NCBI RefSeq assembly: GCF_003253565.1
Contig: NZ_QKUF01000004.1
Coordinates: forward strand, 62,001-126,000
Source of the DNA: Thermosporothrix hazakensis
Lineage (GTDB): Bacteria > Chloroflexota > Ktedonobacteria > Ktedonobacterales > Ktedonobacteraceae
DNA: 64,000 bases
Reading direction: 5' to 3'
Under the pieces are notes generated by a model. It ran no database searches. It had not been told where the DNA came from and worked only from the letters and a program-made list of their open reading frames with translations. Position numbers and translations under genes: made by a program. This document shows positions 1 through 7,252 of this stretch, one piece after another (within the stretch, counting starts at the first letter, position 1; each line of letters starts with the position of its first letter).

Positions 1-2
1 CC

Positions 3-80
3 GCAAAGCTACAGGAAGGCCATCAATTCGACTATGACCTCTTCACAAAACTGCTGCAAGAGGCAGCCCAAACCCTCTAA
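3..80 (+). CDS. C-terminal end of a gene entering from upstream
   Basis: An open frame starts at the window edge and ends at TAA 78-80, giving 25 residues (AKLQEGHQFDYDLFTKLLQE then AAQTL). The helix-like, charged tail and the rho-independent terminator right behind it suggest the end of a real gene. Too little is visible to name the family. Confidence 0.45.
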   Translation, partial: AKLQEGHQFDYDLFTKLLQEAAQTL

Positions 81-90
81 ACGATCGGTC

Positions 91-125
91 GCGGCTTCAC
101 TGGATGAGGCCGCTTCTTTGCTTTT
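91..125 (+). terminator. Rho-independent terminator of the edge gene
   Basis: GCGGCTTC (91-98) pairs with GAGGCCGC (106-113) with one G-U pair. A T-rich run follows. It sits 11 bases after the stop of the edge gene. Confidence 0.6.
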
Positions 126-186
126 TGGGCCAGTGAAAGAGTAAGCAAACGCAAGGCAACCAGATGAGGCCGCTCTTTGCTTTTTG
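103..186. repeat. Imperfect 24-25 bp direct repeat
   Basis: A segment beginning GATGAGGCCGC and ending TTTGCTTTTTG occurs at 103-127 and again at 163-186, 60 bp apart, with a one-base length difference. The first copy includes the 3' arm and T-run of the terminator. The second lacks a 5' arm, so it looks like a duplication scar. Confidence 0.55.
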
Positions 187-320
187 AGGAATATGGAAAA
201 AGAAGGAATCAAGGTGGGACAAGCTATAGATGCTTCTGAGGAGAAACCTAAAAAGAGGACATAAGGGGAAGAGAGCGCCTTCAGGAACTACCTTACAGGC
301 GCCATCTCTTCCCGCCTCTG

Positions 321-899
321 TTAGAGCGCTTTCGGCTGATAGGTCAGCAACACAACGCCGGAAGGATGCGTTTTCGTCTCGACCAGTTGCAATTTCACGC
401 GATTCTTGCTTTCAGGGAATAGTGGCTTCCCGCCTCCCAGGACAACCGGATGCACAAGGATCTGATATTCATCGATCAGGCCAAGCTCGGTAAGCGCCTG
501 AATCAGGCTGATACTTCCATAAACGATGATATTGCGGCCCGGTCCCTGCTTCAACTGTCTGATCTCGTCCGCGTTCACCTCTCGCACCAGCCGTGAATTG
601 TTCCACTCGGCCTTCTCGAGCGTGCGGGAAAAGACGATCTTCTCCAGTGCAGTAAGTTGGCGAGCATACTCTTTTTCCTCCTCAGAGGCATTGGGATTAT
701 CGGGCACATAAGGCCAGGAACCGGCAAAACTCTGGTAGGTCACGCGACCAAGCAAGAGCGTATCGGCGGAGCGAACGAACTCAGACTCGTACAGTCCCAT
801 TGCTTTGTCATAGGATTCGCCGACCCAATCCATCTCACCATTCGGTCCTGCAACCTTGCCATCAAGAGATATCCAGGTAGTCGTAATGATTTTTCGCAT
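321..899 (-). CDS. Dihydrofolate reductase family (RibD C-terminal-like) protein
   Basis: 192 residues, the usual length of the stand-alone RibD_C/DHFR-like reductases. The N-terminus MRKIITTTWISLDGKVAGP is typical, as are the 'LLLGRVTYQSF' strand-helix and the glycine-rich 'VYGSISLIQALTELGLIDE' and 'HPVVLGGGKPLF' segments that form the NADPH site. Family members are NADPH-dependent reductases of unknown substrate, and they are not housekeeping FolA. The ATG is preceded by GGAGAAGAAAAACA. No partner gene is adjacent, and a transposon remnant begins about 100 bp upstream of its start. Confidence 0.9.
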   Translation of the reverse strand: MRKIITTTWISLDGKVAGPNGEMDWVGESYDKAMGLYESEFVRSADTLLLGRVTYQSFAGSWPYVPDNPNASEEEKEYARQLTALEKIVFSRTLEKAEWNNSRLVREVNADEIRQLKQGPGRNIIVYGSISLIQALTELGLIDEYQILVHPVVLGGGKPLFPESKNRVKLQLVETKTHPSGVVLLTYQPKAL

Positions 900-1002
900 T
901 GTTTTTCTTCTCCTTATCTATATGTCTTACGTTTCATTCCGTCTCTATCATACTATTCTCGATCGAGAAGAAAAACCGGAAACATCATCAGTCTGAAATT
1001 GA

Positions 1003-1040
1003 GGGTGAGCTAAGATCCTGGCGATTTTGTGCAGTAAAGC
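1003..1040. repeat. Tn3-family terminal inverted repeat, transposase-end, copy 1
   Basis: 38 bp starting GGGTGAGCTAAGATCCTGG. It matches the repeat at 5528-5565 (opposite strand) at about 30 of 38 positions, and the match continues inward through CAATTTGT. The length and GGG start fit Tn3-family ends. Confidence 0.7.
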
Positions 1041-1152
1041 AATTTGTTATCTTGGCGCAGGGCTGAAGCCGGGTTGTCTTCTGGCTCCAGCTCGTTTGGG
1101 GTGACGGTTGTGAGGAAGAGGAAAGAGAGAAACGTCCTCTGTTCCCTCCCGG

Positions 1153-2162
1153 CTTACGCAAGCGTTGGTACCATCTCCTCCTGTTCCTGTTCTGACTCCA
1201 GTTCAAAGGCCAGATCATCGGTTGGCGGGGCAGCAATTTGGGACAAGTCCTGCTCATCATCCAAAGCGTTTGATATGGCGCGTCTGGTAGGGCGAGAGAG
1301 CTGCTCATTCGTCAATGGTCGGAATCACCCCTTCCTTCGCCCGGGTATTGAGCGCGGCGTTGAGTTCAATCACATTGTCCAGCATGACGCCGTTGGCAAT
1401 CACGCCCGTATATTTGACGCGCTTTTCCACTTCCTCTAAGGCTCGCTCCAAGAGCGCATTGCCATAGGCAAAAAGAATCCAATCCTCAAAGTTATTGTAT
1501 TGCTCGGTTTTGTTCGTGCTTCGATGAATGATCTCGCGGTGCTTAACATCCAAAATGAATTTGAGCAGGAAGATGGTCCGCTCGACGCTTCCCAGAGCGT
1601 GGAACGCCTGGTAGAGCCGATTTTTGCGGCTGTAGGTCGGGCACTTGCCCAGGAGCATCGAGGACAGAACTTTTCCCTCCTGGATCGAGATCACCACGCG
1701 CAGCAGATCCGCCAATGCGTTTTGATCCGTTCCCAATCAACCACCTGATCGCCAAACAAGGATTCAATATGGGTATAATGGGGCGCGCTGTCTGGACGGT
1801 AAAAGGTCAGGTCTTCCCAGTTGCGGATACGTGGCATCAACTCGATGCCGAGTAAGGAGGACAGACCAAAGACGGGCAGGTTCTGCCCTGGTATCCGCTT
1901 GAACGGTGGTGAGTTGAATGGAAGAGCGGTTGCGAATGAGTCCATCGAGCATACAAATGGCTTCCCAGACCCCACAGGCGATAAAGTGGCTAAAGAGGCA
2001 GATCAGCAACGCGAGGCGCTTGTCCGCCGAAAAGTTCCACAGGTTCGTGACATGCAACGCCTGCGCCTCTTCCGCCAGGTACTTGACTTTCGTCAGGCGA
2101 ACCCTTCGAGAAGGGGTTGCATGCTCCCAAACGATTGCAACCACGTCAGGCGAGCAAGCCAT
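1153..2162 (-). pseudogene. tnpA: Tn3-family transposase remnant (tnpA)
   Basis: Pieces of one transposase lie in order on the minus strand in changing frames. First comes an N-terminal piece with TPSRRVRLTKVKYLAEEAQA and FSADKRLALLICLF. Then, after a deletion of several hundred residues, FGLSSLLGIELMPRIRNW with DLTFYRPD. Then VVISIQEGKVLSSMLL, YSRKNRLYQAF and FLLKFILDVKHREIIHRSTNK. Last is the C-terminal signature LSPYQTRHIKRFG. These are hallmark blocks of Tn3 TnpA. At least three frameshifts and the deletion make it non-functional. Confidence 0.85.
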
Positions 2163-2551
2163 TCACTCTCTTGGTCAATGCGCTCGTCCAACGTGGGATT
2201 CGGCTGATCGCTTTAAAACAGCAGATTGATCTGACCGACCACGATATGAGTTCTAAGATTATCGTGACCGTTTTTTCTCTCCTCGCTGCACTGGAGCGCG
2301 ATTTGATCAGCATGAGAACCAGAGAAGCGCTGGCTGCCAAGAAAAGCCAGGGTATGAGACTTGGCAAGCCAAAAGGAACCATTCAGAAAAGCAATTTTGA
2401 CGCTGACCTGCCACGGATCAAGGAATTGCTCCATGTTGGGCTTTCCGTGCGCAAAATCGCCACCATTCTCAACTGTCCAAACCATCACTCACCCAATACC
2501 TACGTCAGCAAGCGTGGGCTACGCGGGCCAGATTCGTCAAAGAGCAAGTGA
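2150..2551 (+). pseudogene. Serine recombinase/resolvase, C-terminal remnant
   Basis: The frame reads LVNALVQRGIRLIALKQQID, then SSKIIVTVFSLLAALERDLI, then TREALAAKKSQGMRLGKPKG, then a helix-turn-helix-like RIKELLHVGLSVRKIATIL. These are the end of the catalytic domain, the E helix and the DNA-binding tail of Tn3-type resolvases. The N-terminal third with the catalytic serine is missing. It abuts the decayed transposase in divergent orientation, as in Tn3-type elements. Confidence 0.8.
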
Positions 2552-3448
2552 AGAGCTGGCTTCACCTGAGCATACATACACATTTTCGCCAGGATCGCGC
2601 GTCCACTCTCCACTCGTGCTCTTTTCCGTATGCGCAGTCAGTTGATTGAGAAACGCCAGACTGGCTGCGATGATCTGCGTCCGTGCCTGGCTGCGTGTGA
2701 TCGTAGGCTGTCCATCACCATCCTGGACCCCATAGTCACCAAAGTAGCTATGGATACCTCCCTGGATCACGATATACCTGGTGGTGACGGGGAGCAGGTG
2801 TTTGGCGGCGGCAATTTTGTCTGGCGTCGCCAATCCATCGTGAGACCCTGAGACGGAGAGCACCTGCAAATGAGAACGGTGTGACAGGTCTCCATTGGGA
2901 TAGGATGCGAAGAGCAAGAGTCCCCGAATCTTCCCATGATTGGCGGCATAGTCACTGGCGGCGACTCCACCGAGCGAATGCCCGCCGACTGCCCAGACCG
3001 CTATTTCTGGATGTGCGGCAATCACATCATCAGCCCGGTTCTCTGCCAGCAGTGCTATATTCAGTGGCATTTTGAGGATAAAGGTCGCATAACCATCTTC
3101 TGCCAGCGCGTGCATCGTGATGGCATACGCAGCCGGGTCAACTTTGGCTCCCGGATAAAAGATCAGCCCAACTCTCGCCCGCGTAGAGGGAAGAAAGGAG
3201 ATCATCTCATCATTTTGCGTCACGGTCACGCCTGGGGTGGTGTGTAATGCGGCCATCGCATCAGCGCTCGCCGCGTAGGGGCGTAACCAGATAACCAGAG
3301 CAATTGTCACTCCAAGCAAGAGGAAAAGCATAACAAGAAGTGCCAGACGCCAGAAGCGGGGTCTGGGTTTTCCTTTTTTCGGAGGGACTGGTTTCACAGA
3401 GGCAGTATTCATCAAGACCCTTTCTTCTTGTGGTTTGCGTGTCGTCAT
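2537..3448 (-). CDS. Membrane-anchored alpha/beta hydrolase
   Basis: About 303 residues from ATG 3448, which overlaps the stop of the upstream gene as ATGA and is therefore preferred over a longer start. A single membrane segment (LALLVMLFLLLGVTIALVIW) follows a basic N-terminus, so the catalytic domain is probably outside. The hydrolase fold shows the nucleophile elbow GHSLGG, an acid in SGSHDGLATP and a histidine in GGIHSYFGDYG. It resembles the Abhydrolase_5 group; the substrate is unknown. The last 20 or so codons run through a Tn3 terminal repeat, so the native C-terminus was probably replaced by transposon sequence. Confidence 0.85.
   Translation of the reverse strand: MTTRKPQEERVLMNTASVKPVPPKKGKPRPRFWRLALLVMLFLLLGVTIALVIWLRPYAASADAMAALHTTPGVTVTQNDEMISFLPSTRARVGLIFYPGAKVDPAAYAITMHALAEDGYATFILKMPLNIALLAENRADDVIAAHPEIAVWAVGGHSLGGVAASDYAANHGKIRGLLLFASYPNGDLSHRSHLQVLSVSGSHDGLATPDKIAAAKHLLPVTTRYIVIQGGIHSYFGDYGVQDGDGQPTITRSQARTQIIAASLAFLNQLTAHTEKSTSGEWTRDPGENVYVCSGEASSSLAL
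2570..2608. repeat. Tn3-family terminal inverted repeat, resolvase-end
   Basis: Read on the minus strand it carries GAGTGGAC, then GATCCTGGCGAAAATGTG. This matches the end at 5528-5565 with a one-base indel. It lies inside the 3' part of the hydrolase gene, which reads through it. Confidence 0.6.
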
Positions 3449-3843
3449 CAATTGGCGGCCTGTGTTTTTGCCTGGCACAGAGCGCGACCAACGACCATCC
3501 CACCAAGGCACATAGAGAAAATATTGAGAACGAGGTGGATCGTATTCATCGCCTCAATTCCAACAACCGCGCGCCACAGATCCTGATTCACACCAACCAC
3601 GGCCACCGCACCACCGACAAGGAAAAAGACGATGCCAAGGGCAAGATTTTTGCCTGGAAGCAGAAACGATGTGGCGATGCCAATTCCCCAGAGGGAGAGC
3701 ACAAAAAAAAGACTAATGAGCATATGGATTTCGCGTACACCCTCAGCAGGGACAATCCAGCCGGCCCAGAAGTACAGACCTAAAAGAATCGCGAACACAA
3801 AGGTGAGACGCAGCGTCAGAGAACTGACACATAGCAATTTCAT
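3448..3843 (-). CDS. Small four-helix membrane protein
   Basis: 131 residues with about four hydrophobic segments (LTFVFAILLGLYFWAG, ISLFFVLSLWGIG, ALGIVFFLVGGAVAVVG and a C-terminal HLVLNIFSMCLGGMVVG). It is preceded by TAGGAGAACATCCCT and its stop overlaps the hydrolase start (ATGA), so the two are translationally coupled. I do not recognise a specific family. The coupling suggests it works with the hydrolase in the membrane. Confidence 0.8.
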   Translation of the reverse strand: MKLLCVSSLTLRLTFVFAILLGLYFWAGWIVPAEGVREIHMLISLFFVLSLWGIGIATSFLLPGKNLALGIVFFLVGGAVAVVGVNQDLWRAVVGIEAMNTIHLVLNIFSMCLGGMVVGRALCQAKTQAAN

Positions 3844-4009
3844 AGGGATGTTCTCCTAACAACCACACGAGTGGAGATGTTCGATCTGGGAGAGATAGCA
3901 CCGAATCGATAGCAGAGGCAAAGGTGTTACCCCGATACTTCACCTGCTGCCAGTCCAACCGCATTCGCCTTTTTTATTCTGGCTAGAGTGTCCAGAGAGA
4001 GAGCCCCTG

Positions 4010-4141
4010 CGATGATCGGGTCAAAGGTGCGTCCAAGCCCAGCAATCCCTTGAGAGAAGCTGAGAATTTCTCCCTGTGCCCTTCAGGAGCAATGAGCGAG
4101 AGCACCGCAGCGTTGGTTGGTGTAACTGCGCCATCTCTCAT
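4010..4141 (-). pseudogene. Short remnant, possibly of a transport-type protein
   Basis: From ATG 4141 the minus strand reads VTPTNAAVLSLIAPEGHREK, then FSASLKGLLGL. A neighbouring frame continues with GRTFDPIIAGALSLDTLARI. It looks like the conserved tail of a larger protein, perhaps MFS-like, broken by a frameshift. No full gene is present, and the rest of 3844-4180 shows nothing else clear. Confidence 0.3.
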
Positions 4142-4188
4142 CGAAACTGACTAATCTAACTCGATTAAATATACCAGAGGTGTACAAA

Positions 4189-4206
4189 ATAGTCAAGATC
4201 GACTAT
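4189..4206. promoter_or_regulatory. PadR operator candidate upstream of padR
   Basis: Inverted half-sites ATAGTC (4189-4194) and GACTAT (4201-4206) with a 6-bp spacer lie 55 bp before the padR start. The same half-sites recur upstream of the ABM gene at 4930-4955. Confidence 0.5.
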
Positions 4207-4260
4207 AATGAAGGGCACCATCTGAATGAAAACAGCTCTTGGAGAGAGAGGAGAAACCTG

Positions 4261-4782
4261 ATGGATGAACGGATGCTTCTTTTGCTCGGATTATTGAAAG
4301 CGCAGAGACAGCATGGCTATCAAATGAATGAGTTTATTGAGCACAATCTCAAGCCTGTCATCGACATGAAGCGTTCCACTGCCTATAGCTTGCTAGATCG
4401 ACTGTGTGAACTGGGATATGTGGAGAGCAGTACGCAACAAGAAGGGAAACGACCGCGGAAAAAGGTCTATACCCTGACCGAAGCAGGGGAACAGGTCTTT
4501 CTCGATGCCTTGCGAGCACATCTTTCTCAGGCGGGACAGATGAGCATCCCTTTTGAGATCGGCTTGATGTTTGTCGATCACCTTCCCTCAACAGAGGTCC
4601 GTGAGGTTTGGCAACAACGGCTGCACCAACTGGCTCAACACATAGAGGTATTGGAAGCTGCTCCTACTCATGGAGTAGGACAAGGAGTTGACTTGGCCCT
4701 TGCCCATAGGAAAGCCATGCTCAAAGCTGAACACCAGTGGCTTGTGGAGGCACTTGAGCAAGGCGTCTCCGAAGACCACTAG
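4261..4782 (+). CDS. PadR family transcriptional regulator
   Basis: 173 residues from ATG 4261, chosen because GAGAGAGGAGAAACCTG precedes it; an upstream ATG would add an atypical tail. The N-terminal winged helix (MLLLLGLLKAQRQHGYQMNE, STAYSLLDRLCELGYVE, KKVYTLTEAGEQVF) is PadR-like. It is followed by a helical dimerisation tail. PadR proteins usually repress their own gene and a neighbour. The shared ATAGTC/GACTAT sites point to the downstream ABM gene as target. Confidence 0.88.
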   Translation: MDERMLLLLGLLKAQRQHGYQMNEFIEHNLKPVIDMKRSTAYSLLDRLCELGYVESSTQQEGKRPRKKVYTLTEAGEQVFLDALRAHLSQAGQMSIPFEIGLMFVDHLPSTEVREVWQQRLHQLAQHIEVLEAAPTHGVGQGVDLALAHRKAMLKAEHQWLVEALEQGVSEDH

Positions 4783-4929
4783 GAAGTTGCTGGTTTTTCT
4801 CTCGTTCGGACTTCCCAAAAGCCCCGTTTCCTGCTGAAACGACAGTGACTTGTCACGGGGCTCAATGGAGCACACTGGTGGCATAAACGGTCACATTTGA
4901 CTATTTCCCATCAAGCTGCTAAGATACTC

Positions 4930-4955
4930 ATAGTCGATTAATCGTATTCGACTAT
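4930..4955. promoter_or_regulatory. PadR operator candidate upstream of the ABM gene
   Basis: A perfect 8-bp inverted repeat ATAGTCGA (4930-4937) and TCGACTAT (4948-4955) with a 10-bp spacer. An extra GACTAT half-site lies near 4898. It repeats the half-sites found before padR. Confidence 0.55.
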
Positions 4956-5014
4956 TTTGCATTGAGAGGCGGTTGATAAGGGCGTGTCTCATCAACCAAC
5001 AAGGAGAAAAACAC

Positions 5015-5322
5015 ATGTTCATTGCGGTGAATACTATTGCTGGTCTGGCGGCAATGACAAAATGCTTCAGGCATTTAAACATGCTGCTCCTGCTATGAAA
5101 CAGTTTCAAGGTTTTATCAGTTTGGAGATCTGGACAGCTCCTGATGGTTCAATGCAGGCAATCTCACGTTGGACGTCTCAAGAGGCATTGAACGAGTATA
5201 CGACCAATGCCCTCTTCAACCATCATCATGGCGGTGCCTCAGGCAAACAGATGAATATTCCTGGCCAGGTTTCATACTATAGCTGGAATAACACTGTACA
5301 AGGAGAACACATTGCGTTGTGA
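5015..5322 (+). pseudogene. Antibiotic biosynthesis monooxygenase (ABM)-like, frameshifted
   Basis: The ATG at 5015 has a strong AAGGAG site and encodes MFIAVNTI, the typical ABM-domain first strand, but soon ends. A neighbouring frame continues the protein with GNDKMLQAFKHAAPAMKQFQ, FISLEIWTAPDGSMQAISRW, then NALFNHHHGG. One base-level frameshift near 5040-5060 therefore splits a roughly 100-residue ABM/heme-degrading-monooxygenase-like protein. It could be true decay or a sequencing error. It lies downstream of padR with a shared operator motif, so it was probably the PadR-controlled gene. Confidence 0.65.
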
Positions 5323-5339
5323 TCGATCTGTACAGTCAT

Positions 5340-5565
5340 CCTACCCCTACCTCTATCAGATGCGCCATATCAAACGTTTAGCAATGATGAACTCCACCTG
5401 TCCCAAATTGCTGCACCGCCGACTGATAGTCTCGCTTCATACTCAGAGTCTTGGATAGCCTTTTTGGGCTGTTTTGCTCTTCAGACTTTCTGTTCCTACT
5501 GTGGGCAAACCCCGAATATTACAAATTGCTTTGCTGCACATTTTCGCTAGGATCTCAGTCCACCC
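5340..5565 (+). mobile_element. Second Tn3-family fragment: transposase 3' end plus terminal repeat
   Basis: Plus-strand bases 5356-5440 are clearly homologous to the minus-strand tnpA end at 1290-1200. They share, for example, GCGCCATATCAAACG and TGTCCCAAATTGCTGC. A second matching block, 5520-5565, covers the inner flank and the 38-bp terminal repeat. The middle is not similar. It is an independent, divergent copy pointing the opposite way from the element at 1003-2608. Confidence 0.75.
5528..5565. repeat. Tn3-family terminal inverted repeat, copy 2
   Basis: Read on the minus strand it begins GGGTGGACTGAGATCCTAGC and matches 1003-1040. It contains the TAG stop of the HTH_42 gene (5547-5549). 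Confidence 0.7.
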
Positions 5566-6647
5566 TCAAATTGAATCTCGTATCGCTCGGCATCTTCGTC
5601 GATCCAACGAAGCAGCCGCCCCCCTTCTACTTCCAGCTCATGCCGATCCCGGGTCGAGAGCGTCGCGAAGGGCTCAATGAGCAATCGAGCAGTGGACCCA
5701 CTCCGTTGCGTCTTCCATGTTCCTTTCACAAAGCCATCGAGCAGAAACGTGTTCATCCCCTGGATCGCGACCCATCGATATTGATCTGCAACGACCCGAC
5801 AGCGCTCCTCATGGGCAAGAATCAGATTGTCGAAGCAAGGCAAGAACCGAACAGGTGCAGGCACATCAGCCACGGGGCGGGGTGCATCGGGCAAGTCAAA
5901 GAGTTCACGCCCCTGCTCATCCCGAAAGGTGCATAATCGGGAACGAAGCCGCTCAAAGATCTCCTGCATCTTGCTCAATCCCGACCACACCTGCATATCC
6001 TTCACTGATGCCGGGCCAAAGGCCGCAAGATAGCGTAGCACCAGCTCCTCCCGCGCCTCAGGAGAGGCCACAGGAGCCCGCCCTAGCCACGTTACAGCTT
6101 CGGTGAGCAGACGCTTCCCCGTCGCTCCCCATGCAGCGGATTGAGGCAGATGGAGAAGTGCAAGGTACATGGATAGGGAGCTCGCCATATGTGCCGTACC
6201 CATTCGAGGGTACAATTCACCTACTTTTTGCTGCACCTGAGCTCGAGTTCGCGGCTGCTCGCGCAGGAAGGCTCGCATTGAGCCTTCCATATGCTGCATA
6301 TCAAACCCCTCGGTTTTCGCGGCCACAAGATGCAGATGACGACTCCCGACAGGCTGAAGAACAGGGTGAAAGCGAAGATAGTCTTCTGTGGCCAGGAGAT
6401 GCAGCGTCCCCCGAATCGAGAGCGACTTTACCACCTGCTTCGCTTCAAGCAACTGCATCAGCTCAGAGCGAGGGAACGCCTGTAGCCTTGTCCACAGCCC
6501 GATATAGGGCGCGTCAGGTTCCTGCCCCTGGATCGCGACAAGCTGCCGAATCAGCTCAAGCGGAGAAAGCGAGGCCCGCACAAGCAGATGCTGACGCGCC
6601 AGTGTCGCACGGTTTAACTCTCGTATGGTCAGGAGCCGCCTCGTCAT
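5547..6647 (-). CDS. HTH_42 / AlkZ-like winged-helix DNA-binding protein
   Basis: 366 residues of the winged-helix PF06224 family, which includes the crosslink-repair glycosylases AlkZ/YcaQ. Family features seen are the N-terminal helix bundle with QLVAIQGQEPDAP (the QxQ pattern that carries catalysis in AlkZ), KSLSIRGTLHLLATEDY, and a C-terminal 'FDNLILAHEERCRVV ... VKGTWK' block. The role is probably DNA binding or base excision, but the substrate is not shown. The last residues (EGGLRS) and the stop come from a Tn3 terminal repeat, so the native C-terminus may be slightly truncated. Confidence 0.85.
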   Translation of the reverse strand: MTRRLLTIRELNRATLARQHLLVRASLSPLELIRQLVAIQGQEPDAPYIGLWTRLQAFPRSELMQLLEAKQVVKSLSIRGTLHLLATEDYLRFHPVLQPVGSRHLHLVAAKTEGFDMQHMEGSMRAFLREQPRTRAQVQQKVGELYPRMGTAHMASSLSMYLALLHLPQSAAWGATGKRLLTEAVTWLGRAPVASPEAREELVLRYLAAFGPASVKDMQVWSGLSKMQEIFERLRSRLCTFRDEQGRELFDLPDAPRPVADVPAPVRFLPCFDNLILAHEERCRVVADQYRWVAIQGMNTFLLDGFVKGTWKTQRSGSTARLLIEPFATLSTRDRHELEVEGGRLLRWIDEDAERYEIQFEGGLRS

Positions 6648-6667
6648 TCTGTTCTCCCTGCCTTTCT

Positions 6668-7111
6668 CTATTTGCTGATGCGCTCCAGCGCAACAACCGG
6701 CACATCATCAGGAATTTGCGCAGCCATTTCAGCATACTCTTCCGAACGCGCTGCCCCCTCCTGCAACATCTCACGAGCCTTCTTCAGAAAGGGCGCTTTC
6801 TGCTCCCCATCCAGTATCTGTGCAAGCGCTTCAAAAGCCTCACCATTCACCTCGACCTTCACTCGGGGGTTGGCCTTGAGATTGTAGTACCAGTCGGGGC
6901 GCCCGCTGCCCGGGAGCACTATCAGGCGCTCACCATCGGTCTGATAGCCCAGAGGCACCGTATAGAGCTTGCCGCTTTTCCGGCCGGTTGTAGTGAGCAA
7001 AAGAAGCGGAGCACCTTCATAGAACCCGCCAACCTTTCCACCATTCGCCCGAAACTCCTCGATAATTTTGTTGTTCCAGTCCTTTACCTGACTCATATCA
7101 AAGTCGCTCAT
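6668..7111 (-). CDS. Deazaflavin (F420)-dependent nitroreductase family protein
   Basis: 147 residues, the usual size of DDN-type F420-binding split-barrel proteins. Diagnostic strands are PLLLLTTTGRKSGKLYTVPL, ERLIVLPGSGRPDWYYNLKA and NPRVKVEVNGEAFEALAQIL. Such proteins bind F420 (or related flavins) and reduce quinones or nitro compounds. It lies on the same strand as, and just upstream of, the HTH_42 gene (21 bp between the two coding regions), so they may be cotranscribed. The initiating ATG follows AAGAAAGGAACAAACAAGATAT. Confidence 0.9.
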   Translation of the reverse strand: MSDFDMSQVKDWNNKIIEEFRANGGKVGGFYEGAPLLLLTTTGRKSGKLYTVPLGYQTDGERLIVLPGSGRPDWYYNLKANPRVKVEVNGEAFEALAQILDGEQKAPFLKKAREMLQEGAARSEEYAEMAAQIPDDVPVVALERISK

Positions 7112-7252
7112 ATATCTTGTTTGTTCCTTTCTTGTTTCTTGCTCTCAGTATACGAGAAAAAGCGGACAGAAATGGTCCTTTTTTCCTCCTTTTTTGAGTC
7201 AGAATCCCAAAACAGGCATCATCTCCCCGGATCACCTGCCTTCCCTGCATTT

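Larger units (their letters stand above)
1003..2608. mobile_element. Decayed Tn3-family transposon
   Basis: Two facing terminal repeats (1003-1040 and about 2570-2608) share a GATCCTGGCGA core. They enclose a minus-strand remnant of a Tn3 transposase and a plus-strand C-terminal half of a serine resolvase. Tn3 elements are normally over 3 kb with a transposase near 1000 residues. Here only 1.6 kb remains, with a large internal deletion and several frameshifts. No convincing 5-bp target duplication is visible. Confidence 0.75.

Noticed and set aside
988..1308. Minus-strand frame beginning MSSSLALPDAPYQTLW
   Set aside because: It is an out-of-frame reading of the transposase end, whose real frame gives LSPYQTRHIKRFG.
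998..5570. A 5-bp target duplication flanking the Tn3 ends
   Set aside because: The flanks (ATTGA on the left, TCAAA on the right) are not direct repeats, and the boundary of the ends is uncertain by a few bases.
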